Part shown: positions 1-7,270 of the stretch, one piece after another
How the letters are laid out: each line of letters opens with the position of its first letter
Numbering within the stretch: the first letter of the stretch is position 1
DNA from: Actinomycetota bacterium
Lineage (GTDB): Bacteria > Actinomycetota > Actinomycetes > Nanopelagicales > Nanopelagicaceae
NCBI GenBank assembly: GCA_009700365.1
Contig: WLME01000027.1
Location: forward strand, 1-10,675
DNA: 10,675 nucleotides
Direction: 5' to 3'
Notes under the pieces: generated by a model
What the model was told of the DNA's origin: nothing
What the model saw: the letters and a program-made list of their open reading frames with translations, nothing else
Databases searched by the model: none
Program-made: the position numbers and the translations under genes

Positions 1-1955
1 GCAGCACATTTAGTATCTACGATTCGGCAGATTCACAGAAGCTCATTTCTCGAGTCATGGAGACTCTCAATCTCGACCCCAAGCGATATCCGGCGCGCCA
101 GTTTCAGAACTTGATATCCAATGCAAAGAATGAACTTCAAACTCCTTATGACTACCTGAGCCAAGCCACTAATCAATTCGAGACCATCGTCGCTGATGTC
201 TACACCATGTATGAAAAACGTTTGCAGCAAGCCAATGCTATGGATTTCGATGATTTAATTATGAAGACCGTTCAGGTGCTCCAAAAATTTCCCGAAGCAA
301 AGGCCCGCTTCCGTTCTCGATTTCGCCACATCTTGGTAGATGAGTACCAAGACACAAATCATGCGCAATACGTCTTAGTAAAGGAGCTAACAGGCATTCA
401 GGGTGATGGCTTTCCACTTGCTGAACTCTGCGTCGTAGGAGACGCAGATCAATCTATCTATGGCTTCCGAGGGGCAACAATTCGCAATATTTTGCAATTC
501 GAAGTTGATTACCCCAACGCCGCAACAGTCTTGCTCGAGCAAAATTACCGTTCGACACAGAATATTCTCAACGCCGCAAATGCGGTAATTACCAAGAATG
601 AATCACGTAAAGAGAAGAACCTGTGGTCAGATGCAGGTTCAGGTGCCCCACTTGTGGGCTATGTTGCCGAATCAGAATATGACGAAGCAGAATTCATCAA
701 ATCTGAAATTCGTTCTCTGCAAGATATGGGCCACTCCAATCCTGGGGATACCGCTGTTTTCTACCGCACAAATGCCCAATCTCGTATCTTTGAAGAAATC
801 TTCATGCGAGCTGCAATTCCATACAAAGTAGTAGGTGGCCTTCGATTCTACGAACGTAAAGAGGTTAAAGATTTACTCGCCTATCTTCGAGTACTTGCAA
901 ATCCCAACGATGAAGTATCAATACGCCGAATTATTAATTTACCGAAGCGAGGTATTGGCGATCGCGCATTGGAGGAAGTCGAGATTTTTGCGCAGGCGCA
1001 AGGAATATCCTTCTGGAACGCCCTCCTGCGAGTTTCTGAAGCCTCATCTGTACCCAATAAGGCAGCTCAATCCATAATGACATTTACATCTATGTTGATT
1101 GCGCTACAGACACTTGTTGAAGCAAAGACCAAACCATCCGTCATTATCGAAGCAGTCCTCGAGCAATCCGGATTACTCACAGAACTCGAAGCGAGCAAAG
1201 ACCCTCAAGACGAAGTCCGCGTTGAAAACCTAAAAGAACTTGTCTCTGCATCGATGGAGTATGAAGAACGCCCATTCGAAGAGCTCGGTGAAGATGAAGA
1301 AATTTCTCTCTCTGGGTTCCTCGAAAAAGTCTCTCTCGTTGCCGATGCAGATGACATTCCCGATCGACCTGTCGATGCGGGATCGACAGAATTGCCTGAC
1401 GGAGAAGATCATGGGGGAGTCGTAACCTTGATGACACTTCACACCGCGAAAGGTCTTGAGTTCCCCACAGTATTTCTCACGGGTATGGAAGATGGAATCT
1501 TTCCTCATGCACGAACGCTTGATGATCCCAAAGAGATTGAAGAAGAACGTCGTCTTGCCTATGTCGGTCTAACGCGTGCAGAAAAGCGTCTCTATATTTC
1601 ACGTGCAGAATATCGATTAACTTTCGGAACTCCGAAGTACAACCCAGGCTCTCGATTTCTCGATGAAATTCCATCCGAACTTATCGAATGGAAGAATGAA
1701 GGTCGCAGCACTTTTACAACTTCTTCTGCGGTAAAGAAATCACGCCTTCCATCTGGCCCACCTCCACGAGCAACGGGCAAGAAATCCACTGCGATGGTTC
1801 TTCAGATTGGACAGCGTGTGTCACATGACACATTTGGATTAGGAACCGTTGTGGCTCTCTCTGGCGAAGGCGACAAGTCAGAGGCGACCATCAACTTCGG
1901 CCAATATGGAGATAAGCGCCTCTTGCTGCGTTATGCCCCTGTCACGCCACTATAA
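1..1955 (+). CDS. pcrA: ATP-dependent DNA helicase PcrA/UvrD1, 5'-truncated by the window
   Basis: Superfamily 1A 3'-5' DNA helicase of repair and replication-fork maintenance, cytoplasmic. The frame is open from position 3, so the ATG at 57 is internal: the residues before it (TFSIYDSADSQKL) are family-typical. About 650 residues are visible; family proteins are about 720-780, so roughly the first 120, with the Walker A ATP-binding motif, are missing. Visible motifs are DEYQDT (Walker B, nt 339-356), GDADQSIYGFRG (motif III, 438-473), QNYRS (motif IV, 540-554), LMTLHTAKGLEFP (motif V, about 1428-1466) and EEERRLAYVGLTRAEK (motif VI, 1539-1586). A Tudor-like C-terminal domain of the PcrA/UvrD1 type, with HDTFGLGTV and KRLLLRYAP, spans about 1797-1952. 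In related proteins this domain contacts RNA polymerase, and in mycobacteria the UvrD1 C-terminus contacts Ku. The uvrD1-sucC neighbourhood supports UvrD1/PcrA over UvrD2. Between LVADADDIPD and GVVTLMTLH there seems to be an extra segment of about 10 residues. Confidence 0.95.
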   Translation, partial: STFSIYDSADSQKLISRVMETLNLDPKRYPARQFQNLISNAKNELQTPYDYLSQATNQFETIVADVYTMYEKRLQQANAMDFDDLIMKTVQVLQKFPEAKARFRSRFRHILVDEYQDTNHAQYVLVKELTGIQGDGFPLAELCVVGDADQSIYGFRGATIRNILQFEVDYPNAATVLLEQNYRSTQNILNAANAVITKNESRKEKNLWSDAGSGAPLVGYVAESEYDEAEFIKSEIRSLQDMGHSNPGDTAVFYRTNAQSRIFEEIFMRAAIPYKVVGGLRFYERKEVKDLLAYLRVLANPNDEVSIRRIINLPKRGIGDRALEEVEIFAQAQGISFWNALLRVSEASSVPNKAAQSIMTFTSMLIALQTLVEAKTKPSVIIEAVLEQSGLLTELEASKDPQDEVRVENLKELVSASMEYEERPFEELGEDEEISLSGFLEKVSLVADADDIPDRPVDAGSTELPDGEDHGGVVTLMTLHTAKGLEFPTVFLTGMEDGIFPHARTLDDPKEIEEERRLAYVGLTRAEKRLYISRAEYRLTFGTPKYNPGSRFLDEIPSELIEWKNEGRSTFTTSSAVKKSRLPSGPPPRATGKKSTAMVLQIGQRVSHDTFGLGTVVALSGEGDKSEATINFGQYGDKRLLLRYAPVTPL

Positions 1956-1970
1956 ATATGCACTTAGGAT
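1951..1970 (+). promoter_or_regulatory. Candidate -10 elements for the sucC operon
   Basis: The 50-nt gap between the helicase gene and sucC holds two hexamers close to the sigma-70/SigA -10 consensus: TATAAA at 1951-1956, overlapping the helicase stop codon, and TAGGAT at 1965-1970. Neither has a convincing -35 box at 16-18 nt. Either would give a leader of about 30-45 nt that includes the sucC ribosome binding site. A promoter is plausible because the function changes from DNA repair to the TCA cycle and no overlap couples the two genes. This is inference; readthrough from pcrA is equally possible. Confidence 0.3.
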
Positions 1971-1994
1971 TGGGCTCTGTACAGCCTCACTTTT

Positions 1995-2000
1995 AAGGAG
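1995..2000 (+). promoter_or_regulatory. Ribosome binding site of sucC
   Basis: AAGGAG is a near-perfect Shine-Dalgarno sequence 5 nt before the GTG at 2006. It fixes this GTG as the start; the resulting N-terminus MDLYEYQARDLF is the standard SucC beginning. Confidence 0.85.
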
Positions 2001-2005
2001 CCTAC

Positions 2006-3172
2006 GTGGATCTCTACGAATACCAAGCACGAGATTTATTTGAAAAGCACTCTGTCCCCGTTTTACAGGGCGCAGTTGCAACTACCCCCGAGCAGGCACG
2101 TGATGCAGCTGCAAAGATGGGTAGCAAAGTTGTCGTGAAGGCGCAGGTAAAAGTTGGTGGTCGCGGAAAAGCTGGCGGTGTAAAACTTGCTGTAGATGCC
2201 GCAGATACTTTTGAAAAGGCAAGTGCAATTCTTGGAATGGATATTAAAGGCCACACTGTTAATAAGGTGATGATTGCCCAAGCTGCACCAATTGCAGATG
2301 AATACTACGTTTCAATTCTTCTCGATCGATCAAATCGCACCTTCCTTGTTATGGCATCAGTTGCAGGCGGAATGGATATCGAGGAAGTTGCACACACTGC
2401 TCCAGAAAAGCTTGCAAAGGTGCCCGTGAGCGCTGTTGATGGAATTTCATTGGCAAAGGCAAAGGAAATTGTTGCGCAAGCAAAGTTCCCTGCAGATGTA
2501 GCGGATCAAGTTGCCGATGTCTTAGTAAAGCTTTGGGAGACTTTTCAATCTGAGGATGCAACTCTTGTCGAAGTCAATCCACTCGTTAAGACCGAAGACG
2601 GTCGAGTCGTTGCACTCGATGGCAAGGTAACGCTCGATGACAATGCTGATTTCCGTCAGCCAGATCATGAAGCTCTCGTTGACCATGCAACTGCAAATGC
2701 TCTTGAAGCGGCTGCGAAAGAAAAGGGACTTAACTACGTAAAGCTCGATAATGGACAGGTCGGAATCATCGGCAACGGTGCAGGACTTGTGATGTCGACA
2801 CTCGACGTTGTTGCTTATGCGGGCGAAAAATTCGGTGGAATGCGACCTGCCAACTTCCTCGACATCGGAGGCGGTGCATCTGCGCAGGTTATGGCAGATG
2901 GACTTTCCATCATTCTTGGTGATCCTGATGTGAAGAGCGTATTCGTAAATGTATTCGGTGGAATCACTGCATGCGATGCCGTCGCAAACGGAATTGTCCA
3001 GGCTCTCGAACTACTCGGGCCTAAGGCGACAAAACCAATCGTGGTTCGCCTTGATGGTAATAACGTTCTTGAAGGACGAGCAATTCTTAACGCTGCGAAT
3101 CACCCATTGGTTGAGCAAGCAGAAACTATGGATGGAGCAGCATCGCGCGCTGCAGAATTGGCGGCAAAGTAA
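2006..3172 (+). CDS. sucC: Succinyl-CoA synthetase (ADP-forming) beta subunit
   Basis: Nucleotide-binding subunit of the TCA-cycle enzyme that converts succinyl-CoA, ADP (or GDP) and phosphate to succinate, CoA and ATP, working with the SucD alpha subunit. The product is 388 residues, the same length class as E. coli SucC. The ATP-grasp domain occupies roughly residues 1-225, with KAQVKVGGRGKAGGV near residues 45-60 and the Mg-binding pair N191 (EVNPLV) and D205 (ALDGKV) at the same 14-residue spacing as E. coli N199/D213. The C-terminal CoA-ligase domain shows GNGAGL (256-261), FLDIGGGAS, the GGI motif (318-320) and RLDGNN. The start is GTG, supported by an AAGGAG site and by the family N-terminus. 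The stop codon shares one base with the sucD start, so the two subunits are translationally coupled. Nucleotide preference (ADP or GDP) cannot be read with confidence. Confidence 0.97.
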   Translation: MDLYEYQARDLFEKHSVPVLQGAVATTPEQARDAAAKMGSKVVVKAQVKVGGRGKAGGVKLAVDAADTFEKASAILGMDIKGHTVNKVMIAQAAPIADEYYVSILLDRSNRTFLVMASVAGGMDIEEVAHTAPEKLAKVPVSAVDGISLAKAKEIVAQAKFPADVADQVADVLVKLWETFQSEDATLVEVNPLVKTEDGRVVALDGKVTLDDNADFRQPDHEALVDHATANALEAAAKEKGLNYVKLDNGQVGIIGNGAGLVMSTLDVVAYAGEKFGGMRPANFLDIGGGASAQVMADGLSIILGDPDVKSVFVNVFGGITACDAVANGIVQALELLGPKATKPIVVRLDGNNVLEGRAILNAANHPLVEQAETMDGAASRAAELAAK

Positions 3173-4053
3173 TGTCTATCTTTATCAACGCTTCAAGCAA
3201 AGTAATCGTTCAAGGTATGACAGGTTCTGAGGGAACTAAACACACTCGTCGCATGTTGGCATCAGGTACCAAAGTTGTCGGTGGAGTTACTCCAGGCAAG
3301 GGTGGCCAAGTTGTTGATATCGAGGGAACCTCACTTCCTGTTTTCAATACAGTTGCTGAGGCAATTGCTGCAACTGGTGCAAATGTTTCGGTCGTATTCG
3401 TACCACCCAAGTTTGCAAAGGCAGCGGTTATCGATGCAATCGATGCCAAGATGCCGCTTGTAGTTGTTATTACTGAAGGCATTCCAGTGCACGACTCTGC
3501 ATATTTCTATGCTTATTCGTTACAACAGGGCACTACACAGATCATCGGACCAAACTGTCCAGGTCTCATTAGCCCAGAGCAATCAAATGTCGGAATCATT
3601 CCTGCAGATATCACCAAGCGCGGACCGATTGGACTCGTCTCCAAGTCTGGAACACTCACCTATCAGATGATGTACGAACTCCGAGATATCGGATTCTCAA
3701 CCGCAGTTGGTATTGGTGGGGACCCCGTCATTGGAACAACACATATTGATTGCCTGCGTGCATTTCAAGATGACCCTGAAACAACTGCAATCGTAATGAT
3801 TGGTGAAATCGGTGGAGATGCTGAAGAACGAGCAGCAGCATTTATCGCAGAGTATGTGACCAAACCTGTTGTTGGTTATGTTGCAGGATTCACAGCTCCT
3901 GAAGGAAAGACAATGGGCCACGCCGGTGCAATCGTCTCTGGCTCTTCGGGCACTGCACAGGCAAAGAAAGATGCGCTTGAAGCAGCTGGCGTAAAGGTCG
4001 GACAGACACCAAGTGAAACAGCGCAGTTGATGCGCGACATCCTAGGTCGCTAA
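3172..4053 (+). CDS. sucD: Succinyl-CoA synthetase alpha subunit
   Basis: CoA-binding and phosphohistidine-carrying subunit of succinyl-CoA synthetase. The product is 293 residues, near the usual 290. The N-terminal Rossmann CoA-binding domain starts with MSIFINASSKVIVQGMTG and contains TPGKGG (40-45); the ligase half contains IIGPNCPGLI (Cys129) and SKSGTLTYQ. The active-site histidine is H250 in MGHAGAIVSG. The ATG at 3172 overlaps the sucC TAA (3170-3172) by one base, and there is no clear Shine-Dalgarno sequence, only a weak GGCGG upstream, so initiation probably depends on ribosomes finishing sucC. This would suit the 1:1 subunit ratio of the enzyme. All expected catalytic residues are present. 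Confidence 0.97.
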   Translation: MSIFINASSKVIVQGMTGSEGTKHTRRMLASGTKVVGGVTPGKGGQVVDIEGTSLPVFNTVAEAIAATGANVSVVFVPPKFAKAAVIDAIDAKMPLVVVITEGIPVHDSAYFYAYSLQQGTTQIIGPNCPGLISPEQSNVGIIPADITKRGPIGLVSKSGTLTYQMMYELRDIGFSTAVGIGGDPVIGTTHIDCLRAFQDDPETTAIVMIGEIGGDAEERAAAFIAEYVTKPVVGYVAGFTAPEGKTMGHAGAIVSGSSGTAQAKKDALEAAGVKVGQTPSETAQLMRDILGR

Positions 4054-4060
4054 TTTTCCG

Positions 4061-5134
4061 ATGCAACGCGTCCTCTCGGTCTCGTTGTCTCACGTAATTC
4101 GTGCAGCCGCATTTCTCCTTCTTCCTTTCTCTTTTATTGCGTTAATTGCTTGGGCGACTGCAGGAAGCACTAGTGGAAGCACCACCGATCCCATACGTGG
4201 TGCAGTGTGGATTTGGCTTGGCGCACACCACATCCCATTTCAATTGGCCTTGCCTCCAACAGGCCTTGCGGGCTATTTAACATATTTACCAATTGGCGGA
4301 TTGGTACTTCCATTCTTTGCTATTCGTTCATCATTTAGTCGAGCAGTAGTACGACTCAGTGGATATTTCCATGACATTAATGGCGTGCGTCTAATTTTCT
4401 CTGGACTCTACGCACTATTGGCAACAGTGCTGGCATTTATAAGTCGTGCCACAGCAGTGTCGCCACAATGGTATTTAGTACCGATTTTTTCATTCTTGAT
4501 TTCGCTGGCAGCAACTCTTACCGCAGGTTCGCGTGTAACACCTTCACGAGCGCTCAGAATTGCTGGGCGCCTCATTGCACTCATTCTTGGTGCGGGACTC
4601 ATTGTGATCTTTGCGCTAATCCTTTTGAATTTTGGCCAAGTCAAGAACATTACGATCTCGCTTCAACCAGGAATATTCGGCGGGATCTTGCTTCTCTTTC
4701 TCAATATTCTCTATCTTCCCAATGCTGCGGTTGCAGTTGCCGCATACTTTTCAGGTACGGGTTTTGCAGTCGGTGCTGGGACGCTCGTTTCACCGTATTG
4801 GTATCACCTAGGCCAGATTCCAGCGCTGCCACTTCTCGGTGTATTGCCCACTTCGCGTGCTCCAATCGCACTCGTCGGAGCAATATTCTTTGTAGGTATT
4901 GGTGTGCTACTTGCACTATGGAGCCTTCCTTCGGGATTTCAAACTTTCCTTCAGAGTTTTATTTTTACAACAGCAAGCTTGGTCATACTCGCGTACTGCG
5001 CGAGCGGATCCCTTATTACCTCTGAGATGGGCGCAATGGGAGTCTCAATCTGGAAATTTGTACTCTCGGTTGTGGGTGAAATAGCTATAGGGGCAGGTGT
5101 AACTCTTGCAGTTAAGAGCAGAAAATCCGCATGA
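4061..5134 (+). CDS. DUF6350 family integral membrane protein (PerM-like)
   Basis: Polytopic membrane protein of 357 residues with about nine hydrophobic segments, near residues 12-35, 68-90, 108-130, 136-156, 168-191, 203-230, 267-289, 297-320 and 328-351, and a short basic C-terminus. Family-typical blocks are LPNA (219-222), GTGFAVGAGTLVSP (232-245) and PALPLLGVLP (254-263). The position between sucD and purN matches M. tuberculosis PerM (Rv0955), which is known to be needed for cell division under low magnesium and for persistence in mice. That role is known only for mycobacteria, and carrying it over here is inference. No transport motif or ATPase partner is visible. The start lies 7 nt after the sucD stop; only a weak AGG, 14 nt upstream, precedes it. 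Its 3' end overlaps purN by ATGA. The C-terminal half is best conserved by eye. Confidence 0.85.
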   Translation: MQRVLSVSLSHVIRAAAFLLLPFSFIALIAWATAGSTSGSTTDPIRGAVWIWLGAHHIPFQLALPPTGLAGYLTYLPIGGLVLPFFAIRSSFSRAVVRLSGYFHDINGVRLIFSGLYALLATVLAFISRATAVSPQWYLVPIFSFLISLAATLTAGSRVTPSRALRIAGRLIALILGAGLIVIFALILLNFGQVKNITISLQPGIFGGILLLFLNILYLPNAAVAVAAYFSGTGFAVGAGTLVSPYWYHLGQIPALPLLGVLPTSRAPIALVGAIFFVGIGVLLALWSLPSGFQTFLQSFIFTTASLVILAYCASGSLITSEMGAMGVSIWKFVLSVVGEIAIGAGVTLAVKSRKSA

Positions 5135-5691
5135 AGCGTCTTGTCATACTTGCATCTGGCAGCGGAACACTTACCCAAGCAATCATTGATGCACATTTAG
5201 ATGCAGATATAGTCGCAGTAATTTCAGATAAGCGTGAATCTGGGGTACTAGATCGTGCAGAACAAGCAGGCATTGAAACTTTCACGGTTCCGATGATGCA
5301 CGATCGCGCAGAGTGGGATCGAGAATTAGAAACTCTCATTGCAGCCCTGAAGCCAGATTTGGTTATCAGCGCAGGATTTATGAGGGTTCTCTCTGCCAAG
5401 ATAGTGAATAGATTTAAAATCATTAATAGCCACCCTGCACTCCTGCCACTTTTTCCTGGTGCGCATGCGGTGCGTGATGCACTCGCAGCAGGGGCCACAG
5501 AGACCGGCACGACCATTCACTGGGTTGATGCTGGCATCGACACAGGTACGGTAATTGCGCAGGAACGCGTGCCGATTCATCCCGGCGATTCCGAAGATAC
5601 GCTCCACGAGCGCATTAAGATTGTCGAAAGAAGTCTCATAGTTGCGACGATTACTTCACTGCTCAACACTCTGGAGAAGAACAATGGCTAA
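5131..5691 (+). CDS. purN: Phosphoribosylglycinamide formyltransferase (GART)
   Basis: Third step of de novo purine synthesis: transfers a formyl group from 10-formyl-tetrahydrofolate to GAR, giving FGAR. The product is 186 residues, a little shorter than E. coli PurN (212), with the missing part at the C-terminus. Visible parts are the phosphate-binding loop ASGSGTLTQAI (8-18), AGFMRVLS (81-88), and the catalytic triad equivalents N99 and H101 in INSHPALLP and D137 in DAGIDTG, matching E. coli N106, H108 and D144. PVHPGD-like IHPGDSEDTLHERI follows as in the family. The ATG overlaps the stop of the PerM-like gene in an ATGA junction (5131-5134) with no strong ribosome binding site, which indicates coupled translation. 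It overlaps purH by 8 nt, forming a purNH unit; both products use the same folate cofactor. Confidence 0.95.
   Translation: MKRLVILASGSGTLTQAIIDAHLDADIVAVISDKRESGVLDRAEQAGIETFTVPMMHDRAEWDRELETLIAALKPDLVISAGFMRVLSAKIVNRFKIINSHPALLPLFPGAHAVRDALAAGATETGTTIHWVDAGIDTGTVIAQERVPIHPGDSEDTLHERIKIVERSLIVATITSLLNTLEKNNG
5673..5679 (+). promoter_or_regulatory. Ribosome binding site of purH
   Basis: GGAGAAG lies inside the end of purN, with GGAG ending 7 nt before the ATG at 5684. It decides the purH start in favour of 5684 over the in-frame ATG at 5642, which would add 14 residues not seen in the family. Confidence 0.75.
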
Positions 5692-7231
5692 TCGCAAACC
5701 CATCCGTCGCGCACTCGTGAGCGTCTACGACAAAGACCGACTTCTTGAACTTGGAAAATGTCTCGCAGATGCTGGTGTAGAAATACTTTCAACTGGATCC
5801 ACTGCCAAAACACTTCAGGATGCAGGAATTTCAGTAACGGAAGTCAGCAGTTACACAGGTTTTCCCGAAATTATGGGAGGCCGTGTAAAGACCCTGCATC
5901 CAAAGATCCATTCAGGAATCTTGGCTGATCAGAATAATCCCGATCACCTCAAAGCGATTGCAGACTTAGATATCGAACCCTTCGATTTAGTGGTCATTAA
6001 TCTCTATCCATTCCTTAAAACTCTTATATCTGGCGCTTCTTTCGAGGAGTGCATTGAGCAGATAGATATCGGTGGACCATCGATGTTGCGTGGAGCAGCT
6101 AAAAATCACGGATCGGTCGCCGTAGTTTGCCAAGAATCTCAATATGACCATGTCATCGAATCCATCAAGGCTGGTGGATTTACAGATGAAGAGCGGAAGC
6201 GTTTGGCACTTGAAGTCTTCCGCACAACCGCCGAATACGACCTCACAATCGCTAGCTGGTTGGGCTCAACAATAAGTTTTGATATGGAAGACCTTGATTG
6301 GCTTGGCCTAATCTGGAAGCGCGAAAACGCATTGCGATATGGCGAGAATCCACATCAGAAAGCGGCCATCTATCGCGGTGGGCCCCCGGGAATTGTTAAT
6401 GCAATCCAATCCCACGGCAAAGAAATGTCTTTTAACAATTACACCGATGCAGATGCTGCCTGGCGGGCATCCCTAGATCACCAAGACCCCTGCGTTGCAA
6501 TCATTAAACATGCTAATCCTTGCGGAATTGCGATAGGTACAGATATTGCGGATGCATATACAAAAGCACATGCCTGCGATCCGGTATCGGCTTTCGGCGG
6601 AGTTGTGGCCGCTAATCGAAAAGTATCAGTTGCAATGGCCGAACAACTTTCACAAGTCTTCACAGAGGTAATAATCGCTCCGGAATACGAGCCAGGAGCA
6701 CTTCAAATATTAATGAAGAAGCCTTCAATACGAATTCTTACTAATTCTCAGAACCGAATTTCACCACTAGAAATTCGACCAGTCTCTGGTGGGGTATTGG
6801 TTCAGGAGACAGATTTGATTAGCGCTGAAGGAGATGACCCAAAGAATTGGAAGCAAGTCACTGGTTCACCACTATCTGATAAAGAAATGTCAGACCTTCT
6901 CTTTGCTTGGCGTTCAGTCCGAGCCGTTAAGAGCAATGCAATTTTGCTAGCCAAAGACGGTGCCGCGGTTGGAATCGGAATGGGTCAGGTCAATCGAGTT
7001 GATTCTGCCAAACTTGCAGTCGACCGCGCAGGCAATCGCGTATCTGGAAGCGTTGCGGCATCGGATGCTTTCTTCCCATTCGCCGATGGTCTTGAAATCC
7101 TTACAGCTGCTGGCGTGAAAGCGATCGTGCAGCCTGGAGGAAGCGTTCGCGACGAAGAAGTTATTGCAGCTGCCACCAAGGCAGGGGTTGCAATGTTCTT
7201 TACTGGTACTCGACATTTCTCACACGCATAG
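5684..7231 (+). CDS. purH: Bifunctional AICAR formyltransferase / IMP cyclohydrolase
   Basis: Catalyses the last two steps of IMP synthesis: formylation of AICAR with 10-formyl-tetrahydrofolate, then ring closure. The product is 515 residues from the ATG at 5684, the normal PurH length. The N-terminal cyclohydrolase (MGS-like) domain, about 1-145, begins RRALVSVYDK and contains the signature GGRVKTLHPKIHSGIL. The C-terminal transferase domain contains RYGENPHQ (G220), FNNYTDADAAW, the catalytic pair K275-H276 in IKHANPCGIA, SAFGGVVAANR, DAFFPFADG and the terminal TGTRHFSH. An upstream ATG at 5642 is in frame but gives an extension unlike PurH. The gene overlaps purN by 8 nt and has its own GGAG site. 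FolD, 39 nt downstream, supplies the shared cofactor. Confidence 0.97.
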   Translation: MANRKPIRRALVSVYDKDRLLELGKCLADAGVEILSTGSTAKTLQDAGISVTEVSSYTGFPEIMGGRVKTLHPKIHSGILADQNNPDHLKAIADLDIEPFDLVVINLYPFLKTLISGASFEECIEQIDIGGPSMLRGAAKNHGSVAVVCQESQYDHVIESIKAGGFTDEERKRLALEVFRTTAEYDLTIASWLGSTISFDMEDLDWLGLIWKRENALRYGENPHQKAAIYRGGPPGIVNAIQSHGKEMSFNNYTDADAAWRASLDHQDPCVAIIKHANPCGIAIGTDIADAYTKAHACDPVSAFGGVVAANRKVSVAMAEQLSQVFTEVIIAPEYEPGALQILMKKPSIRILTNSQNRISPLEIRPVSGGVLVQETDLISAEGDDPKNWKQVTGSPLSDKEMSDLLFAWRSVRAVKSNAILLAKDGAAVGIGMGQVNRVDSAKLAVDRAGNRVSGSVAASDAFFPFADGLEILTAAGVKAIVQPGGSVRDEEVIAAATKAGVAMFFTGTRHFSHA

Positions 7232-7258
7232 AGCAGCGCAGGGGCCTACAGCATTGAA

Positions 7259-7267
7259 TAGGATGAG
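7259..7267 (+). promoter_or_regulatory. folD start region: Shine-Dalgarno or leaderless -10 box
   Basis: The 39-nt gap between purH and folD ends in TAGGATGAGCAA directly before the ATG at 7271. AGGA(TGAG) can act as a weak ribosome binding site 7-8 nt from the start. The same bases form TAGGAT (7259-7264), a TANNNT -10 hexamer six nt before the ATG, the arrangement typical of leaderless actinobacterial transcripts. No -35 box is evident. Which function it serves cannot be decided from sequence alone. Confidence 0.4.
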
Positions 7268-7270
7268 CAA

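Noticed and set aside
57..59. ATG at 57 as the start of the helicase gene
   Set aside because: The frame is open to the window edge and the residues encoded upstream of the ATG match the PcrA/UvrD family; Walker A must lie further upstream, so the ATG is internal.
1362..1387. GATCGAC repeated at 1362-1368 and 1381-1387 near an apparent short insert in the helicase
   Set aside because: The copies are 19 nt apart, not a multiple of three, and only 7 bp long; this does not show a tandem duplication or mobile element.
1177..1508. Minus-strand open frames over the helicase gene and elsewhere
   Set aside because: All lie opposite strongly supported + strand genes, have no family-like motifs, and show the composition expected of shadow frames.
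5642..5683. In-frame ATG at 5642 as the purH start
   Set aside because: It would add 14 residues unlike any PurH N-terminus and overlap purN by 50 nt, while the ATG at 5684 has a GGAG site at the right distance and starts the normal N-terminus.
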